From Viridibacillus soli (GTDB lineage: Bacteria > Bacillota > Bacilli > Bacillales_A > Planococcaceae): a stretch of DNA of 64,000 nucleotides. The translations under genes were made by a program, and so were the position numbers. How positions within the stretch are numbered: the first letter of the stretch is position 1; every line of letters starts with the position of its first letter. Under the pieces are notes generated by a model. It was not told the DNA's origin, searched no databases, and saw nothing but the letters and a program-made list of their open reading frames with translations. Of the stretch, positions 1 to 9,289 are shown piece by piece. The stretch is from NCBI RefSeq assembly GCF_016612995.1, contig NZ_JAEOAH010000031.1, positions 1 through 64,000 of the forward strand, read 5' to 3'.

Positions 1-60
1 GTTTATGCTTTGTTTGGACAGGGTTTTATGTAATGTAATGATGAATGACACCGAACATTC

Positions 61-939
61 TCACCGCTGAAACGTAATCCAAGTTGGACACGGCTCAAAA
101 GGAAATGCCTTTAAAATCTCTAGAGCATATTTGCTGGTTGTATCAAATTCACCTATTAGAGCTTCATATCCATTTGTATTTGCATATGTAATTTGTTTGG
201 AAATCAGTATCTGAAGCAATGACAGTTGCTCCAGTTGATCAACGCCGCACCAGCCTAATTCTAAGTCTTTGTCATTCTCTGCTTCATGTAAAAATGAATA
301 AGCAACAATGGATTGATCAGAAGCATTACATAGAAGAAAACTCCCTTCTAAAATCGCATCAGCAAATAGTTGCTGCCACTGTTTTAATGACAAATCTGCA
401 ACTGGATTTGCAAGATGTGTTTCTTCATAATTACGCCTAACAAGTGCTAAAAGTTGCTCCATCTGAAATTGGTTATTCACTATGTCCTTTAATGTTCTTA
501 ATTCGTATTCGCTTTTATGTACAGGGAAAGGAGGGAAATTCTGATGTACATACAATTTAGGCATATATGTTTTACGAATGATTTTCAAATCAAATTGTTC
601 ATACAGCTCCATTAGCTTTCTAGACGTTTCCCACAACGATGTTTGTAAAGGAAGTTCTAACACTTCATTTTGTAAAACATATTGCATTAATTGTTGCTCC
701 ACATTTTGCGAAACGAAAGGCATACTGAATAATCGAAAATAGTAGCAATACGGATGCATTTTACTTTTAAAAGAAACAAATAGGCCAACTAGGCTCTCCA
801 CATCATATGCCACATAAGCAAATTCATATTTTTGTTGCTCTATAATATGGAAAATTGACTGCTCTTCATAGCTATATTTCATCAATTCTTCTATTTCCTT
901 TAAGTGATTCCCTATGTATTTTTTTATGAAAATACCCAT
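61..939 (-). CDS. GNAT-like N-acetyltransferase, possibly two-domain
   Basis: Protein of about 292 residues that reads like a tandem GNAT-fold acetyltransferase. The C-terminal half carries the better GNAT signature (a strand ending ELGWCGVD followed by a helix and an IGEFDTTS-type strand); the N-terminal half is divergent. GNAT enzymes transfer an acyl group from acyl-CoA to an amine; the substrate here cannot be told. An ATG six codons upstream exists, but the ATG at 939 has a GGAAGTGGG Shine-Dalgarno sequence at good spacing, so I prefer it. It is a single gene reading toward the left edge, with no operon partner in view. Confidence 0.7.
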   Translation of the reverse strand: MGIFIKKYIGNHLKEIEELMKYSYEEQSIFHIIEQQKYEFAYVAYDVESLVGLFVSFKSKMHPYCYYFRLFSMPFVSQNVEQQLMQYVLQNEVLELPLQTSLWETSRKLMELYEQFDLKIIRKTYMPKLYVHQNFPPFPVHKSEYELRTLKDIVNNQFQMEQLLALVRRNYEETHLANPVADLSLKQWQQLFADAILEGSFLLCNASDQSIVAYSFLHEAENDKDLELGWCGVDQLEQLSLLQILISKQITYANTNGYEALIGEFDTTSKYALEILKAFPFEPCPTWITFQR

Positions 940-1015
940 ATCTCTACCCACTTCCATATTTATTTAAAAGCTATGTTAACTATTAATGTGGATCAATATG
1001 AAAAAGTTTAGGCCG

Positions 1016-1558
1016 TCACTGTATACTGACTTCGTTTTTGAACAGAATGTCTTCTGTTTCCTTGGTTTCTGCAAACCACCTTAAAACCTGATTGTGATGA
1101 TTTATTATTTGTTGGGCAGATAATTCTGATGTATTCCAAGTGCTATGAGCGTCAGTTACTAAAGTAATTGCAAAACCTAAACTAAATGCTTTCCTACATG
1201 TTGTATCTACACATACTTCGCTTTGAATGCCTGTAAGCACAAGATGTTCGATATTTTGATGCTTTAGTTCCGCATATAAATTGGTATTATGAAATGAATC
1301 TGGTGTTGTCTTCTGAATAATAATATCTGTTGGAGCAGGAGTGACTTCAGGACGAATCTCCCATGCCTCAGATCCTCTCTCTAATATACTTCCAATAGGT
1401 GCATTATGCTGTATATAAAAGATTGGAATTTTATTAATTCTTGCATTGTCTATCAGTTGCTTTAAATTCAAGATAATTTTCTCCCATTTAAATACAGGGT
1501 TTTCTTCTAAAAACATACCGTTTTGAACATCAATAATTATTAGAGCAGTATTTTTCAT
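1016..1558 (-). CDS. isochorismatase-family cysteine hydrolase
   Basis: A 180-residue protein of the isochorismatase-like cysteine hydrolase family (nicotinamidase, ureidoacrylate hydrolase and relatives). The N-terminal ALIIIDVQNGMF supplies the catalytic Asp. A central lysine (IIQKTTPDSF) and the GIQSEVCVDTT segment with the nucleophile Cys complete the Asp-Lys-Cys triad, so it should be active. Length is normal for the family. A GGAGG site lies 8 nt before the ATG. Such proteins hydrolyse small amides or isochorismate-like compounds; the substrate is not predictable from this sequence, and the neighbours give no pathway context. Confidence 0.85.
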   Translation of the reverse strand: MKNTALIIIDVQNGMFLEENPVFKWEKIILNLKQLIDNARINKIPIFYIQHNAPIGSILERGSEAWEIRPEVTPAPTDIIIQKTTPDSFHNTNLYAELKHQNIEHLVLTGIQSEVCVDTTCRKAFSLGFAITLVTDAHSTWNTSELSAQQIINHHNQVLRWFAETKETEDILFKNEVSIQ

Positions 1559-1749
1559 TTAGGGCCTCCAATTTTATTTCGAGTGTGGTAAAGAAGAGTA
1601 GTAGCTTCATATATCGTTAATATTCAACTTCTTTCATAGCTACCATTCCCCTTGGATATTAGTACCTTTTTAACTCCCACCATCACAATCTAATCACAGT
1701 CGCTCCGGAACAAAGATCAACAGAGCAATTTAACCAAACCATTTTTCAA

Positions 1750-2394
1750 CTACTGCTTGCCACAACCGTAGCAACGTTTATCCTTATCCTCTTTCCCATA
1801 CATACGTAATTCCTTTTGAATGCCACAGATACGACAAGTTTCAAAATAGATTTGCGGCAGCTCGCCTGCTTCTGCTAACGGTACCCACTCTTTTTCATAC
1901 AGGCTTTTTGTCATCCCGTAATCAATTAAAATGAGCTCCCCATCAGACGTTAAACCGAAATTACTGCTATCTTTTAAATCAAAGCTATCAAATTTTCGAT
2001 CAAGCTCAAGTAATATTGCCCGTAATCGATTTGAAATTCGAACATCTTCAGATATGTTTAATTCATATGTTTGATCGTTTTTCAGCTCTAAATTTTCGTA
2101 ATAGCGTTGAATACAAACCTCCTCATTGACATAAACCATTTCTGCAAATAAATCTGCTGCATTATGCTCTTTCATATATTGATATAATTCAATCTCATAC
2201 AGTGATTGCTTGTAACCAATTGGATGTAAATGCTTTTTAATCACATACTCATTCACGCGGTAAACCTTTCTTGTAGATCCAATGCCAATACAGTTTTCTT
2301 CCGTACAATATGGCTGCCAATTTGCAATGATCTTAGTTACCATTTTATCAGGCCTCTCTTTCCTTAATAATTCGGGCATTTTTCTCTTAAACAT
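1750..2394 (-). CDS. small protein-kinase-like protein with C-terminal zinc ribbon
   Basis: This 214-residue protein carries a stripped-down kinase fold. It has a glycine-rich start (GIGSTRKVYRV), a likely ATP-contacting lysine pair in VIKKHL, a catalytic-loop-like D-L-K-D-S-S-N stretch and an IDYG motif in place of DFG. After the kinase part, a CRICG...CYGCG pair near the C-terminus forms a probable four-cysteine zinc ribbon. The combination is unusual: a minimal lobe of about 170 residues plus a metal-binding tail. It may act on a small molecule or on a protein; I do not recognise a named family with certainty. It is monocistronic by spacing. Confidence 0.6.
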   Translation of the reverse strand: MFKRKMPELLRKERPDKMVTKIIANWQPYCTEENCIGIGSTRKVYRVNEYVIKKHLHPIGYKQSLYEIELYQYMKEHNAADLFAEMVYVNEEVCIQRYYENLELKNDQTYELNISEDVRISNRLRAILLELDRKFDSFDLKDSSNFGLTSDGELILIDYGMTKSLYEKEWVPLAEAGELPQIYFETCRICGIQKELRMYGKEDKDKRCYGCGKQ

Positions 2395-2550
2395 TTAAGA
2401 ACAGAAAATCTTTTCGAAAATTCAGATTTAATATATTATCTATATTGGCTGTAACATCGTTAGAACTGTTCAGAACGTTGTTATTAAAATTGTTTTAATA
2501 AATAGAAATTAGCCAATGCATATAAAAGTGACAAAAAATCGTTTAATATT

Positions 2551-3045
2551 TTATCCTTGTTTCAAAACTTTATATACCATTGTGATAGATGTTCCGCACA
2601 TACCGCATTGTTTAAATCCAATTTTTTTATAAATATGTACAGCGTCACTATTATCTGGATCCACACTCAAAGAGATTGACTTATACTCTTCTTCAATTGC
2701 GATCTGAATAATTTGATTCATAAGTAAAGTTCCTAGTCCCATTCCTCTAGCATCCTTGGAAATTGCTATTCCTAATTCTGGGGTGTTATTATCAACATAT
2801 CCATATCCTTTGTTATATTCGTCAAACAATCGGTACCAAACCGCTCCTACTTTTTGGTTATCTTTATTTATAGCGATTAATGCTTTATCACCTTCTCTTC
2901 CCCAACCTTCATAATATTTTTTAATGTGAGGAAGGTTTAACAATTTCTCTTTCGTTGCTTTATTGTGAGGAATATGTATTGACTCATAAAGCATCTCCAA
3001 TAAAAACTCAAAATCATTTTCTTCAAAATCTCTTATATTTATCAC
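2551..3045 (-). CDS. GNAT family N-acetyltransferase
   Basis: A single-domain GNAT acetyltransferase of 164 residues. The acetyl-CoA pyrophosphate-binding loop is visible in KDARGMGLGTLLMNQ (RGxGxG/A type), followed by the LSVDPDNSDAVHIYKKIGFK signature with the conserved Asn and Tyr. It starts with GTG, chosen because a GAGGTG Shine-Dalgarno sequence sits about 9 nt upstream. The substrate is unknown. No operon partner is evident. Confidence 0.85.
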   Translation of the reverse strand: MINIRDFEENDFEFLLEMLYESIHIPHNKATKEKLLNLPHIKKYYEGWGREGDKALIAINKDNQKVGAVWYRLFDEYNKGYGYVDNNTPELGIAISKDARGMGLGTLLMNQIIQIAIEEEYKSISLSVDPDNSDAVHIYKKIGFKQCGMCGTSITMVYKVLKQG

Positions 3046-3190
3046 TCTGTATTCACCTCAATTACTTATTTATTCTTAAAATTAATCATTGCTCTTTTAA
3101 ACTTAACTTCACAATGACAGAATTTGGTTTTTATTTTTTGTGGAATATTTTTATAATCGCTACTTATATATTAACCTAATTTTTAGATAA

Positions 3191-3538
3191 TTAGATATAA
3201 ATATGTAAAAAACCAAATAATAGTTTTTGAAAAACTAAAAATAGTGCCCATGCCGCCATTCCAAGAGAAATTGCCATTGCCACATGTAGTGATTGTTTTA
3301 AAGCTAAGTAAATGATCACTAGCATCACTGCAGTTGCCGGTAGTCCTAATAGCACACCGATTACAAATTTATTTATATTTTGCGACGGCTCACCTTGAAC
3401 GGTGAGCCATAAGATACTTAATATACTAATTAGCGGAAGTGCTGCTAGAATGCCCCCATATGTAGGAAAACGTCTTGCGATTTCAGTAACAGCACCAATA
3501 ATAATTCCAGAGATCATTATTTTAATAAATACATACAT
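3191..3538 (-). CDS. DUF3147 small membrane protein
   Basis: A very hydrophobic 115-residue protein with about four predicted membrane helices (roughly residues 5-22, 29-47, 60-80 and 88-107). The RRFPTYGGILAALPLIS stretch is typical of DUF3147 proteins. Function is unknown. Its ATG overlaps the stop codon of the upstream MarR gene by one base (TAATG), so the two are translationally coupled and this is the likely regulatory target of that MarR protein. Confidence 0.75.
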   Translation of the reverse strand: MYVFIKIMISGIIIGAVTEIARRFPTYGGILAALPLISILSILWLTVQGEPSQNINKFVIGVLLGLPATAVMLVIIYLALKQSLHVAMAISLGMAAWALFLVFQKLLFGFLHIYI

Positions 3539-3936
3539 TACTTCACCGCCTCACTTAATAAACGGAATGCATCTACTATTTTCTCTTGCTCTTCTTTAGA
3601 TAATTTATCAAGTACGATTTGCAACTTTTTTTCGTCTAATTCAGAGTTGTTCTTTAAAACAGTCAGTCCCATTTCAGTAAGATGCAAATATACTTTACGC
3701 TGATCCTCTTCTGATCGCTCTTTTTGTAGCAAACCTTTGCTTACTAATTTCTTCACATGTTCGGATGCCGTATTATGTGAAATGATTAACTGCTCAGCAA
3801 TATCACGTATCGTCACCTCTTGCCTTTTTTGTACAGTTTGTAAAATACGGACACTTTGATGCGAAATTGCCTCTTGATGTGTAGGATGTAAATTAAAATA
3901 AATATCAGTGAAATATTGGTTTATGTTTTCAATCAT
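3538..3936 (-). CDS. MarR-family transcriptional regulator
   Basis: A 132-residue winged-helix regulator of the MarR family. The recognition-helix region IRDIAEQLIISHNTASEHVKKL and the basic wing with KERSEEDQRKVYLHLTEMG are both clear. It forms a two-gene operon with the DUF3147 membrane protein through a one-base stop/start overlap. A perfect 8-bp inverted repeat lies 34-54 bp upstream of the ATG and is the likely self-operator. An AGGGAGAA Shine-Dalgarno sequence precedes the start. The ligand is unknown. Confidence 0.88.
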   Translation of the reverse strand: MIENINQYFTDIYFNLHPTHQEAISHQSVRILQTVQKRQEVTIRDIAEQLIISHNTASEHVKKLVSKGLLQKERSEEDQRKVYLHLTEMGLTVLKNNSELDEKKLQIVLDKLSKEEQEKIVDAFRLLSEAVK

Positions 3937-3969
3937 ATTGATTCTCCCTTTTATGTCGTTTCAACAGAT

Positions 3970-3990
3970 TATATCGTATATGACGATATA
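3970..3990. promoter_or_regulatory. putative MarR operator (inverted repeat)
   Basis: The sequence is TATATCGT, a 5-bp spacer, then ACGATATA: a perfect 8+8 palindrome just upstream of the MarR gene. Its size and symmetry fit a MarR dimer site, and its position suggests autoregulation of the MarR-DUF3147 operon. Binding is inferred. Confidence 0.55.
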
Positions 3991-3995
3991 AAACA

Positions 3996-4024
3996 AAAAG
4001 CAGTTGCGAAACTCGCAACTGCTT
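3996..4024 (-). terminator. intrinsic terminator of the DUF5412 gene
   Basis: A perfect 10-bp stem (GCAGTTGCGA / TCGCAACTGC) with a 3-nt loop. On the minus strand it is followed by a T-rich run, about 80 nt after the DUF5412 stop codon. It insulates that gene from the MarR operon. Confidence 0.8.
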
Positions 4025-4101
4025 CGATTCAATAATAAAAAATAAGAAATGATAAAAGAGCCTTGATTCCCACTCTTTTCTAGTAATAATAACTATCAAT
4101 T

Positions 4102-4480
4102 TTATTCTTGATGTCTAAAGTCAAATTTTTCATTCGGTACATCAAGTGTATGTCCGTTTATTATGACAGTATCATTGTCACTCCAACTGATATTTACTGT
4201 ATCTTCACCATCATTCCAATAAATATTTTTGGTTCTATTATTTTGTTCATTAAATACTAATTCACCGCGAACGGTATATGAAGTTGTTGCTCCGCCGTTC
4301 GTAACGTACGCTTTTATTGTGTATTTACCATCAGGAGATGTTTCTTCTGTAAAAAATTCACCTGTTGGCAGCCTTTCCATATCATAGAACGCCCAATATA
4401 CTACATAACTAATGATTCCAATGACTAACAAACCACTAATACTAAAAAACAGTATTAGCTTTTTAATGCTTTTCTTTCAT
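4102..4480 (-). pseudogene. DUF5412 protein with N-terminal frame disruption
   Basis: From 4431 leftward the frame encodes about 109 residues of a DUF5412-type protein: a hydrophobic anchor (VIGIISYVVYWAFYDM), then ETSPDGKYTIKAYVTNGGATTSYTVRGE and a short beta-rich domain. The only start in that open frame is an internal TTG inside the membrane segment. Translation of the 48 bases before it in the same frame gives a natural lysine-rich N-terminus and first half of the helix, ending at a TGA that overlaps an ATG at 4478-4480 in the neighbouring frame. One extra base after that ATG would explain this. It is either a frameshifted gene, a sequencing error, or non-canonical initiation. Confidence 0.55.
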
Positions 4481-4532
4481 AGTTAACATCGACATGTCTC
4501 TCCAAGTAATATAGCTCCCTTTATTAAGTTGT

Positions 4533-5762
4533 TTACCCCTTATTCAATACTACTTTCCTATTAACCTTTAATTCAAAGCACCTTTTCCAAGAAAAAATCA
4601 CGAATCCTGAAGATACAATTAATACCCCACTAAGAATGATAAAACAATAAATGATTAAACCTGAGGATACCATTTGGGTAAAGATAGCAAGTAAAACGAT
4701 CCTAAATAATAACCCGATTGAGCGAAATAAACTATCGACTCTCCCAATTATTTCATTAGGAATTTGATCCATCAAGAAAGAGTTTCTAGCAACTCGTGTG
4801 CCACTATTTCCTGCTGCGATTAAAAACATAAGCGATAAGTACACGGGTAGATTCACGAGTACAATCAATGAAATAGCAATGGTGTACATAATTACTCCGA
4901 AAATAATTGTCTTTTCATTTCCTATTTTTTTGGCAAGAACGGGTACGAACATCCCTGCAATAATTGCACCGAAAGCATAAATCATATTTTCAATTCCATA
5001 GGCACTTGCTGAGGCCTTTAATACATCCATTAAATAAACAGGGAACAAATAATTTGTGATCATAACTCCAATAAAAGGCATAATAGAAAAAAATAGAAAC
5101 ACGAACATAGCTGGCCGTTTTAACATATACCTTAATCCTTCACTTACTTTTGATGTATCCATTTCTTCAGCTATGTCTATTGGTTTCCCCATATAAGGGA
5201 GTTTCAAATAAAAGTAAATGGCTGCAGCATATGATATGACATCAAGTAACAAAATATAGTGTAGATCCCACTTTACTAATAAAATACTAGCTAAAGCTCC
5301 TGCAATCATGCTTGAAAGTTGCCCCTGGACTTCCATCGTTCCATTTAAGGCTTTGTATTGATCCTTGTTAAAAAGTTCTTGATTTAAAGCAAACATAGTA
5401 GGATAAAATATGGTGTAATATAAGCTCCCTATCATGTAAATAATCGTGTAATGCCATACCTCATAAGATAAACCAATAAATCCTATTAATGAAAAAAATA
5501 TTAATAATAGAAAACACAAAAATTCACTGATTAATAGTATTTTTTTTCGATTCATTTTATCGACTAGGTTGCCAATAAATGGTGTAATCAGGAAGTTGGT
5601 AATTGTCATGCATATCGTTACATAACCAAATACTGCATTACCATTATTACTTGATACCAACATCCATGGTATAGCAATCATCGTTATTCCTGATCCGATC
5701 GATGAAGCAATATTAGCAAAAATAATTAAACGGAAACGAGAATCATTATATAAATTTTTCAT
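4533..5762 (-). CDS. MFS transporter (putative drug efflux)
   Basis: A 409-residue protein with about 12 membrane helices. It shows the major facilitator loop 2-3 motif (GNLVDKMNRKKILL) and a family-typical repeat in the second half. It resembles macrolide or multidrug efflux members of the MFS. AAGGGGT precedes the ATG. It is separated from the APH-like gene by about 200 bp and both read leftward, so co-transcription is possible but not shown. The substrate is unknown. Confidence 0.8.
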   Translation of the reverse strand: MKNLYNDSRFRLIIFANIASSIGSGITMIAIPWMLVSSNNGNAVFGYVTICMTITNFLITPFIGNLVDKMNRKKILLISEFLCFLLLIFFSLIGFIGLSYEVWHYTIIYMIGSLYYTIFYPTMFALNQELFNKDQYKALNGTMEVQGQLSSMIAGALASILLVKWDLHYILLLDVISYAAAIYFYLKLPYMGKPIDIAEEMDTSKVSEGLRYMLKRPAMFVFLFFSIMPFIGVMITNYLFPVYLMDVLKASASAYGIENMIYAFGAIIAGMFVPVLAKKIGNEKTIIFGVIMYTIAISLIVLVNLPVYLSLMFLIAAGNSGTRVARNSFLMDQIPNEIIGRVDSLFRSIGLLFRIVLLAIFTQMVSSGLIIYCFIILSGVLIVSSGFVIFSWKRCFELKVNRKVVLNKG

Positions 5763-5959
5763 TATAGTGTACCCCTTATATTTAGGGAGTTAAGCCTAAA
5801 ATCTCCCCAGTGATTTAGTACTTTCACTATAATTGAAAATCCCCATTTCGAATTCCATCATTAGTTCGAATTTCAGCTCAGTCAAATTACTGAAAATACA
5901 GAAATTTATAATCACTTTCTAAATATTAGTTGCATAGAATATATCTTGAAATCTTTAAT

Positions 5960-6844
5960 TTACTTTACTACAGTTCTTAATATAGAGACACTATCATAAA
6001 AAAAGTCCTTATGTTTTTCTATGCCTCTTCTACTACACCATGCAATTGAACCAACTGCATCAAAAAATGAATAGAAAGGCAGTATTCTTTCTAAATCGAT
6101 TATTGGACGGACCTTCTCATACCCAGCTATATAAGCATCTCGGGTTCCAGGATATCTTCCCCAAATATCACGATTTATTTTGGTGAAATCTATCTCCGTA
6201 GAACCTGCTCTTGCACTTTCAAAGTCAATGATACCAGCAACGCCCTTTTCATTTATTAATATATTTCCTGGTCGAAAATCCAAATGTACTAAACTAGGAC
6301 CATCTGGTTGTGGTAAAGCTGTGAATAGTTTGCTGAAGTGATTTTCACTTTTTTCAATGAGCTCATTTGTTATGAGATCTTCACATTGATCTAAGTATTG
6401 ATAGAATAGATTTTTTATATATAATCTCCAGTCATTTTTCGCAAGAATTTGAAAGCCATTTTGTTCTTCATACCCATAGCTATGAAAGCTCACTTCATGA
6501 TGCATTGCATGATTTAGACCAATTTGATATGCAAGTCGGGCGTCAACTTCATTTGTACAAGGACTGCCTTTAATCTCAGTGAGCAGTAATGCCCCATTAT
6601 TAGTCTCATCACCTGTCCAATAATCTAAAGCACGAGGAACAGGCAAACCAGATTCGAGCTTTTTTAGAATTGTATATTCCCGGAACAGTTTATCTTTTAT
6701 AAAAGGGATTTTAATGTACACATTCTCATTGTTTGTCAAACCAATCTTATATACTTCTGAACTAAAAGACTTTGGGACATTTTCTATAGTAATGATATTC
6801 AAATTGAATTGCTCCAATACATTTTGCAATTGTATGCTCTGCAT
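5960..6844 (-). CDS. aminoglycoside phosphotransferase-fold kinase
   Basis: A 294-residue APH/choline-kinase-like enzyme. The catalytic loop HLDFRPGNIL (HxDxxxxN) and the metal-binding IDFESA motif (D in the DFG position) are intact, and an ATP-binding lysine is seen in NVYIKIP. Such kinases phosphorylate aminoglycosides, macrolides or small alcohols; this one is too divergent to assign a drug. AAAGGGGTG lies before the ATG. Whether it is a resistance gene is open. Confidence 0.8.
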   Translation of the reverse strand: MQSIQLQNVLEQFNLNIITIENVPKSFSSEVYKIGLTNNENVYIKIPFIKDKLFREYTILKKLESGLPVPRALDYWTGDETNNGALLLTEIKGSPCTNEVDARLAYQIGLNHAMHHEVSFHSYGYEEQNGFQILAKNDWRLYIKNLFYQYLDQCEDLITNELIEKSENHFSKLFTALPQPDGPSLVHLDFRPGNILINEKGVAGIIDFESARAGSTEIDFTKINRDIWGRYPGTRDAYIAGYEKVRPIIDLERILPFYSFFDAVGSIAWCSRRGIEKHKDFFYDSVSILRTVVK

Positions 6845-6995
6845 ATATTAACACCCCTTTTATATTAGTACTTAGTCCTAAGTCGAAATATTTCTCATAG
6901 CAAACACATTCATGAATACAATTATTTGCTGCAAATTGTTCATCTTTGACATTCTCAACTAATACATGATGCCTTTTGTTGGAGCTATTATTCTA

Positions 6996-7212
6996 TTGGT
7001 GAAATGGTTTAGCAGGCAAGAGAAAGATCGAAACATTAAGTCATTATGACAAAATTGATCTGTTAAAACCTAACGAAGATTAACAACCAATCCGGCTATC
7101 GCTACTATTCAGATAAAGAGCTTATTTATCTATCCGAAATCAATTTATGTAAGCAAAGGAATATGTCTCTTACTAGTATTAAAGTTATCGTTCTAAATCA
7201 TCGTTTTGACAA
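6996..7212 (+). pseudogene. MerR-family regulator remnant
   Basis: Read across frames, this stretch gives ETLSHYDKIDLLKPNE, then NQSGYRYYSDKELIYLSEINL, then MSLTSIKVIVL. These are the recognisable blocks of a MerR DNA-binding domain. At least one frameshift and in-frame stops break it, and nothing recognisable follows, so it is a dead fragment. It fills most of the gap between the kinase gene and argS; the rest of 6845-7295 shows nothing else. Confidence 0.65.
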
Positions 7213-7295
7213 ATATCATCGATTTTCTGGTGCCCATTATTTCCTTCAGTGGGGTTTTGAAACTCAAACGTTTTTAGAAGCTAATCTCAAAAATA

Positions 7296-8978
7296 CTACA
7301 TCTCTTCCGGTGCTTGAATCCCTAATAATCGCAAACCTTCTTTAAGTACGATGGCAACACTAGAGCATAATGTTAGTTTCGCCTGCATTGTAGCATCTTC
7401 CTCTAATATTCTCGTGTGAGCGTAGTACTTATTAAACGCTCTTGAAAGTTCGATTAAATGCTTAGCAATTTGAGAAGGGTCCGCTAGTTCAAATGCTTTT
7501 GTCACTACTTCTGGGAACTCTTTTAGCGTAATAATGACAGGCCATGCTTCTTCTGATAACCCTTCAAACTTACACTCTTGATCGTTGTATTGCCCTTTTC
7601 TTAACAGCGAGCAAATCCGCGCATACGTATATTGCACATACGGACCGGTTTCCCCTTCAAAATTCAACATTTCTTCAAGAGAAAAATCAATATCATTCAA
7701 CCGATGATTTTTTAAATCGTGGAAGATAACAGCACCTGTGCCAACAATCTTCGCGATTTCTTCTTTATGCTGCAATTTCGGATTTTTGTCTTCAATATTC
7801 TTCTCAGCTAATTCAATTGCTTCATCTAAAACTTCTGCTAAAAGTACGACTTTCCCTTTACGTGTCGACATTTTCTTACCGTCTTTTAACATCATGCCAA
7901 ATGGAATATGCTGTAATTCCCTTGCCCACTCATAGCCTATTTTCTCTAGTACATTAAATAGCTGTTTAAAGTGTAATGATTGTTCGTTGCCTACGACGTA
8001 AAATGATTTTTCCGATTTATATGTTTCATGTCTATAGAGTGCTGCTGCTAAATCTCGCGTTGCATATAGTGTTGTGCCATCTGTTTTCTTAATTAAACAC
8101 GGAGGCATGTTTTCTAGATTGACTACCATCGCCCCATCCGATTCTTCAAGAAGTTCCTTTTCAGCTAGCAAATCTACTATGCGATTCATTTTATCGTTAT
8201 AAAAAGCTTCTCCAGCATATGAATCAAATCGAATACCTAGCAATGCATATACTTGCTCAAACTCTTTTAGCGACGCTTCTCTAAACCAGTGCCATAATCG
8301 CATTGCCTCATCGTCACCCTGCTCTAACCGTTTGAATGCTGCACGCGCTTGATCATTTAACGTATCATCGCGCTCTGCTTCATCATGAAATTTCACATAT
8401 ATTTTCAGTAATTCCCGCACTGGAGATTGTTCAATAAGTTCTTTTTTTCCCCACAGATGATAAGCCACAATCAGCTTTCCAAACTGCGTTCCCCAATCAC
8501 CTATATGATTGATACGTACCACTTCATAGCCATTTTTCTCTGAAATATTTGCAAGAGCATTGCCGATGACGGTCGAGCGTAAATGTCCCATTGAAAATGG
8601 CTTCGCAATATTAGGTGATGAAAAATCAATCGTGATCGTCTGATTTTCTCCCTGTTCTTGTTGTCCATAAGCGGATCGAAAAGTCACTATGTTAGATAAA
8701 ACCGTTTTCGAAATTTCCGATTGCTTCAGAAAAATATTCACATACCCACCAACTGCTTCTACCTTCTCAATGATGGAGTTTACCATTTTCTCACTTACTT
8801 CTTTTGCGATATTAGTTGGTGATTGGCGGAAAATCTTTGCAAGTGCAAAACACGGAAAGGCATAGTCACCTAAATGTGTATGCTTTGGCTTTTCAATAAA
8901 TCGTTCGATATCTGCCTTTGCTAATTGTCCGTCTACTGCGTCAAATAATGTTTCTACTATCATTTTTTTATCTGCCAT
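7296..8978 (-). CDS. argS: arginine--tRNA ligase
   Basis: Cytoplasmic class I aminoacyl-tRNA synthetase of 560 residues that charges tRNA-Arg with arginine. The order is an N-terminal Add-1 tRNA-D-loop domain, the Rossmann core with the HIGH-type motif (SMGHLRST, about residue 130), the KMSTRKG signature (about residue 380) and the C-terminal DALR anticodon-binding domain ending in LRLLGIQAPEEM. A TTG 18 nt upstream is in frame, but the ATG at 8978 is preceded by GGAGGAGG and gives the family-typical start MADKK. Expression is controlled by the upstream T-box. Essential housekeeping gene. Confidence 0.97.
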   Translation of the reverse strand: MADKKMIVETLFDAVDGQLAKADIERFIEKPKHTHLGDYAFPCFALAKIFRQSPTNIAKEVSEKMVNSIIEKVEAVGGYVNIFLKQSEISKTVLSNIVTFRSAYGQQEQGENQTITIDFSSPNIAKPFSMGHLRSTVIGNALANISEKNGYEVVRINHIGDWGTQFGKLIVAYHLWGKKELIEQSPVRELLKIYVKFHDEAERDDTLNDQARAAFKRLEQGDDEAMRLWHWFREASLKEFEQVYALLGIRFDSYAGEAFYNDKMNRIVDLLAEKELLEESDGAMVVNLENMPPCLIKKTDGTTLYATRDLAAALYRHETYKSEKSFYVVGNEQSLHFKQLFNVLEKIGYEWARELQHIPFGMMLKDGKKMSTRKGKVVLLAEVLDEAIELAEKNIEDKNPKLQHKEEIAKIVGTGAVIFHDLKNHRLNDIDFSLEEMLNFEGETGPYVQYTYARICSLLRKGQYNDQECKFEGLSEEAWPVIITLKEFPEVVTKAFELADPSQIAKHLIELSRAFNKYYAHTRILEEDATMQAKLTLCSSVAIVLKEGLRLLGIQAPEEM

Positions 8979-9000
8979 ATTATTTTCCTCCTCCAATACA

Positions 9001-9235
9001 AAAAGCCCCCGTCTCTAAAATAGAGACGAGAGCATAATTTCCCGTGGTACCACTCTAGTTGCCACAATATGTGACCACTTTCCATTGTTAACGAGGTGAC
9101 TCCCCGATCTTTTCTACTACTAATTCAAAAAGCTTCTCCAAAGTGCGGTTCATTTACGTACCATGTATTAGGCTTCCACTATCCCTAACTCGCTTGCCAT
9201 TTCTGCGTAAACTACTCTCTTTTTCACCGAATTCT
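9001..9235 (-). ncRNA. T-box riboswitch, arginine-specific
   Basis: The leader of argS has all parts of a T-box. Stem I carries an AGTA-type bulge, and a specifier-loop context GAACCGCAC puts the Arg codon CGC at 9145-9147. The conserved T-box sequence AGAGTGGTACCACGGG lies at 9041-9056. A terminator hairpin at 9006-9028 (GTCTCTA / TAGAGAC) is followed by a T-run. Uncharged tRNA-Arg should pair with the specifier and with the TGGT of the T-box, stabilising the antiterminator so that argS is transcribed. The specifier choice is inferred from position and from agreement with the gene. Confidence 0.95.
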
Positions 9236-9252
9236 TTTATTAAATTGATATC

Positions 9253-9281
9253 ATATTACATTTAAATTGAAAATAAGTCAA
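9253..9281 (-). promoter_or_regulatory. sigma-A promoter of argS
   Basis: TTGACT (9276-9281) and TAATAT (9253-9258) are separated by exactly 17 bp on the minus strand. The start would fall a few bases before the T-box leader. Confidence 0.75.
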
Positions 9282-9289
9282 TATTAGAT

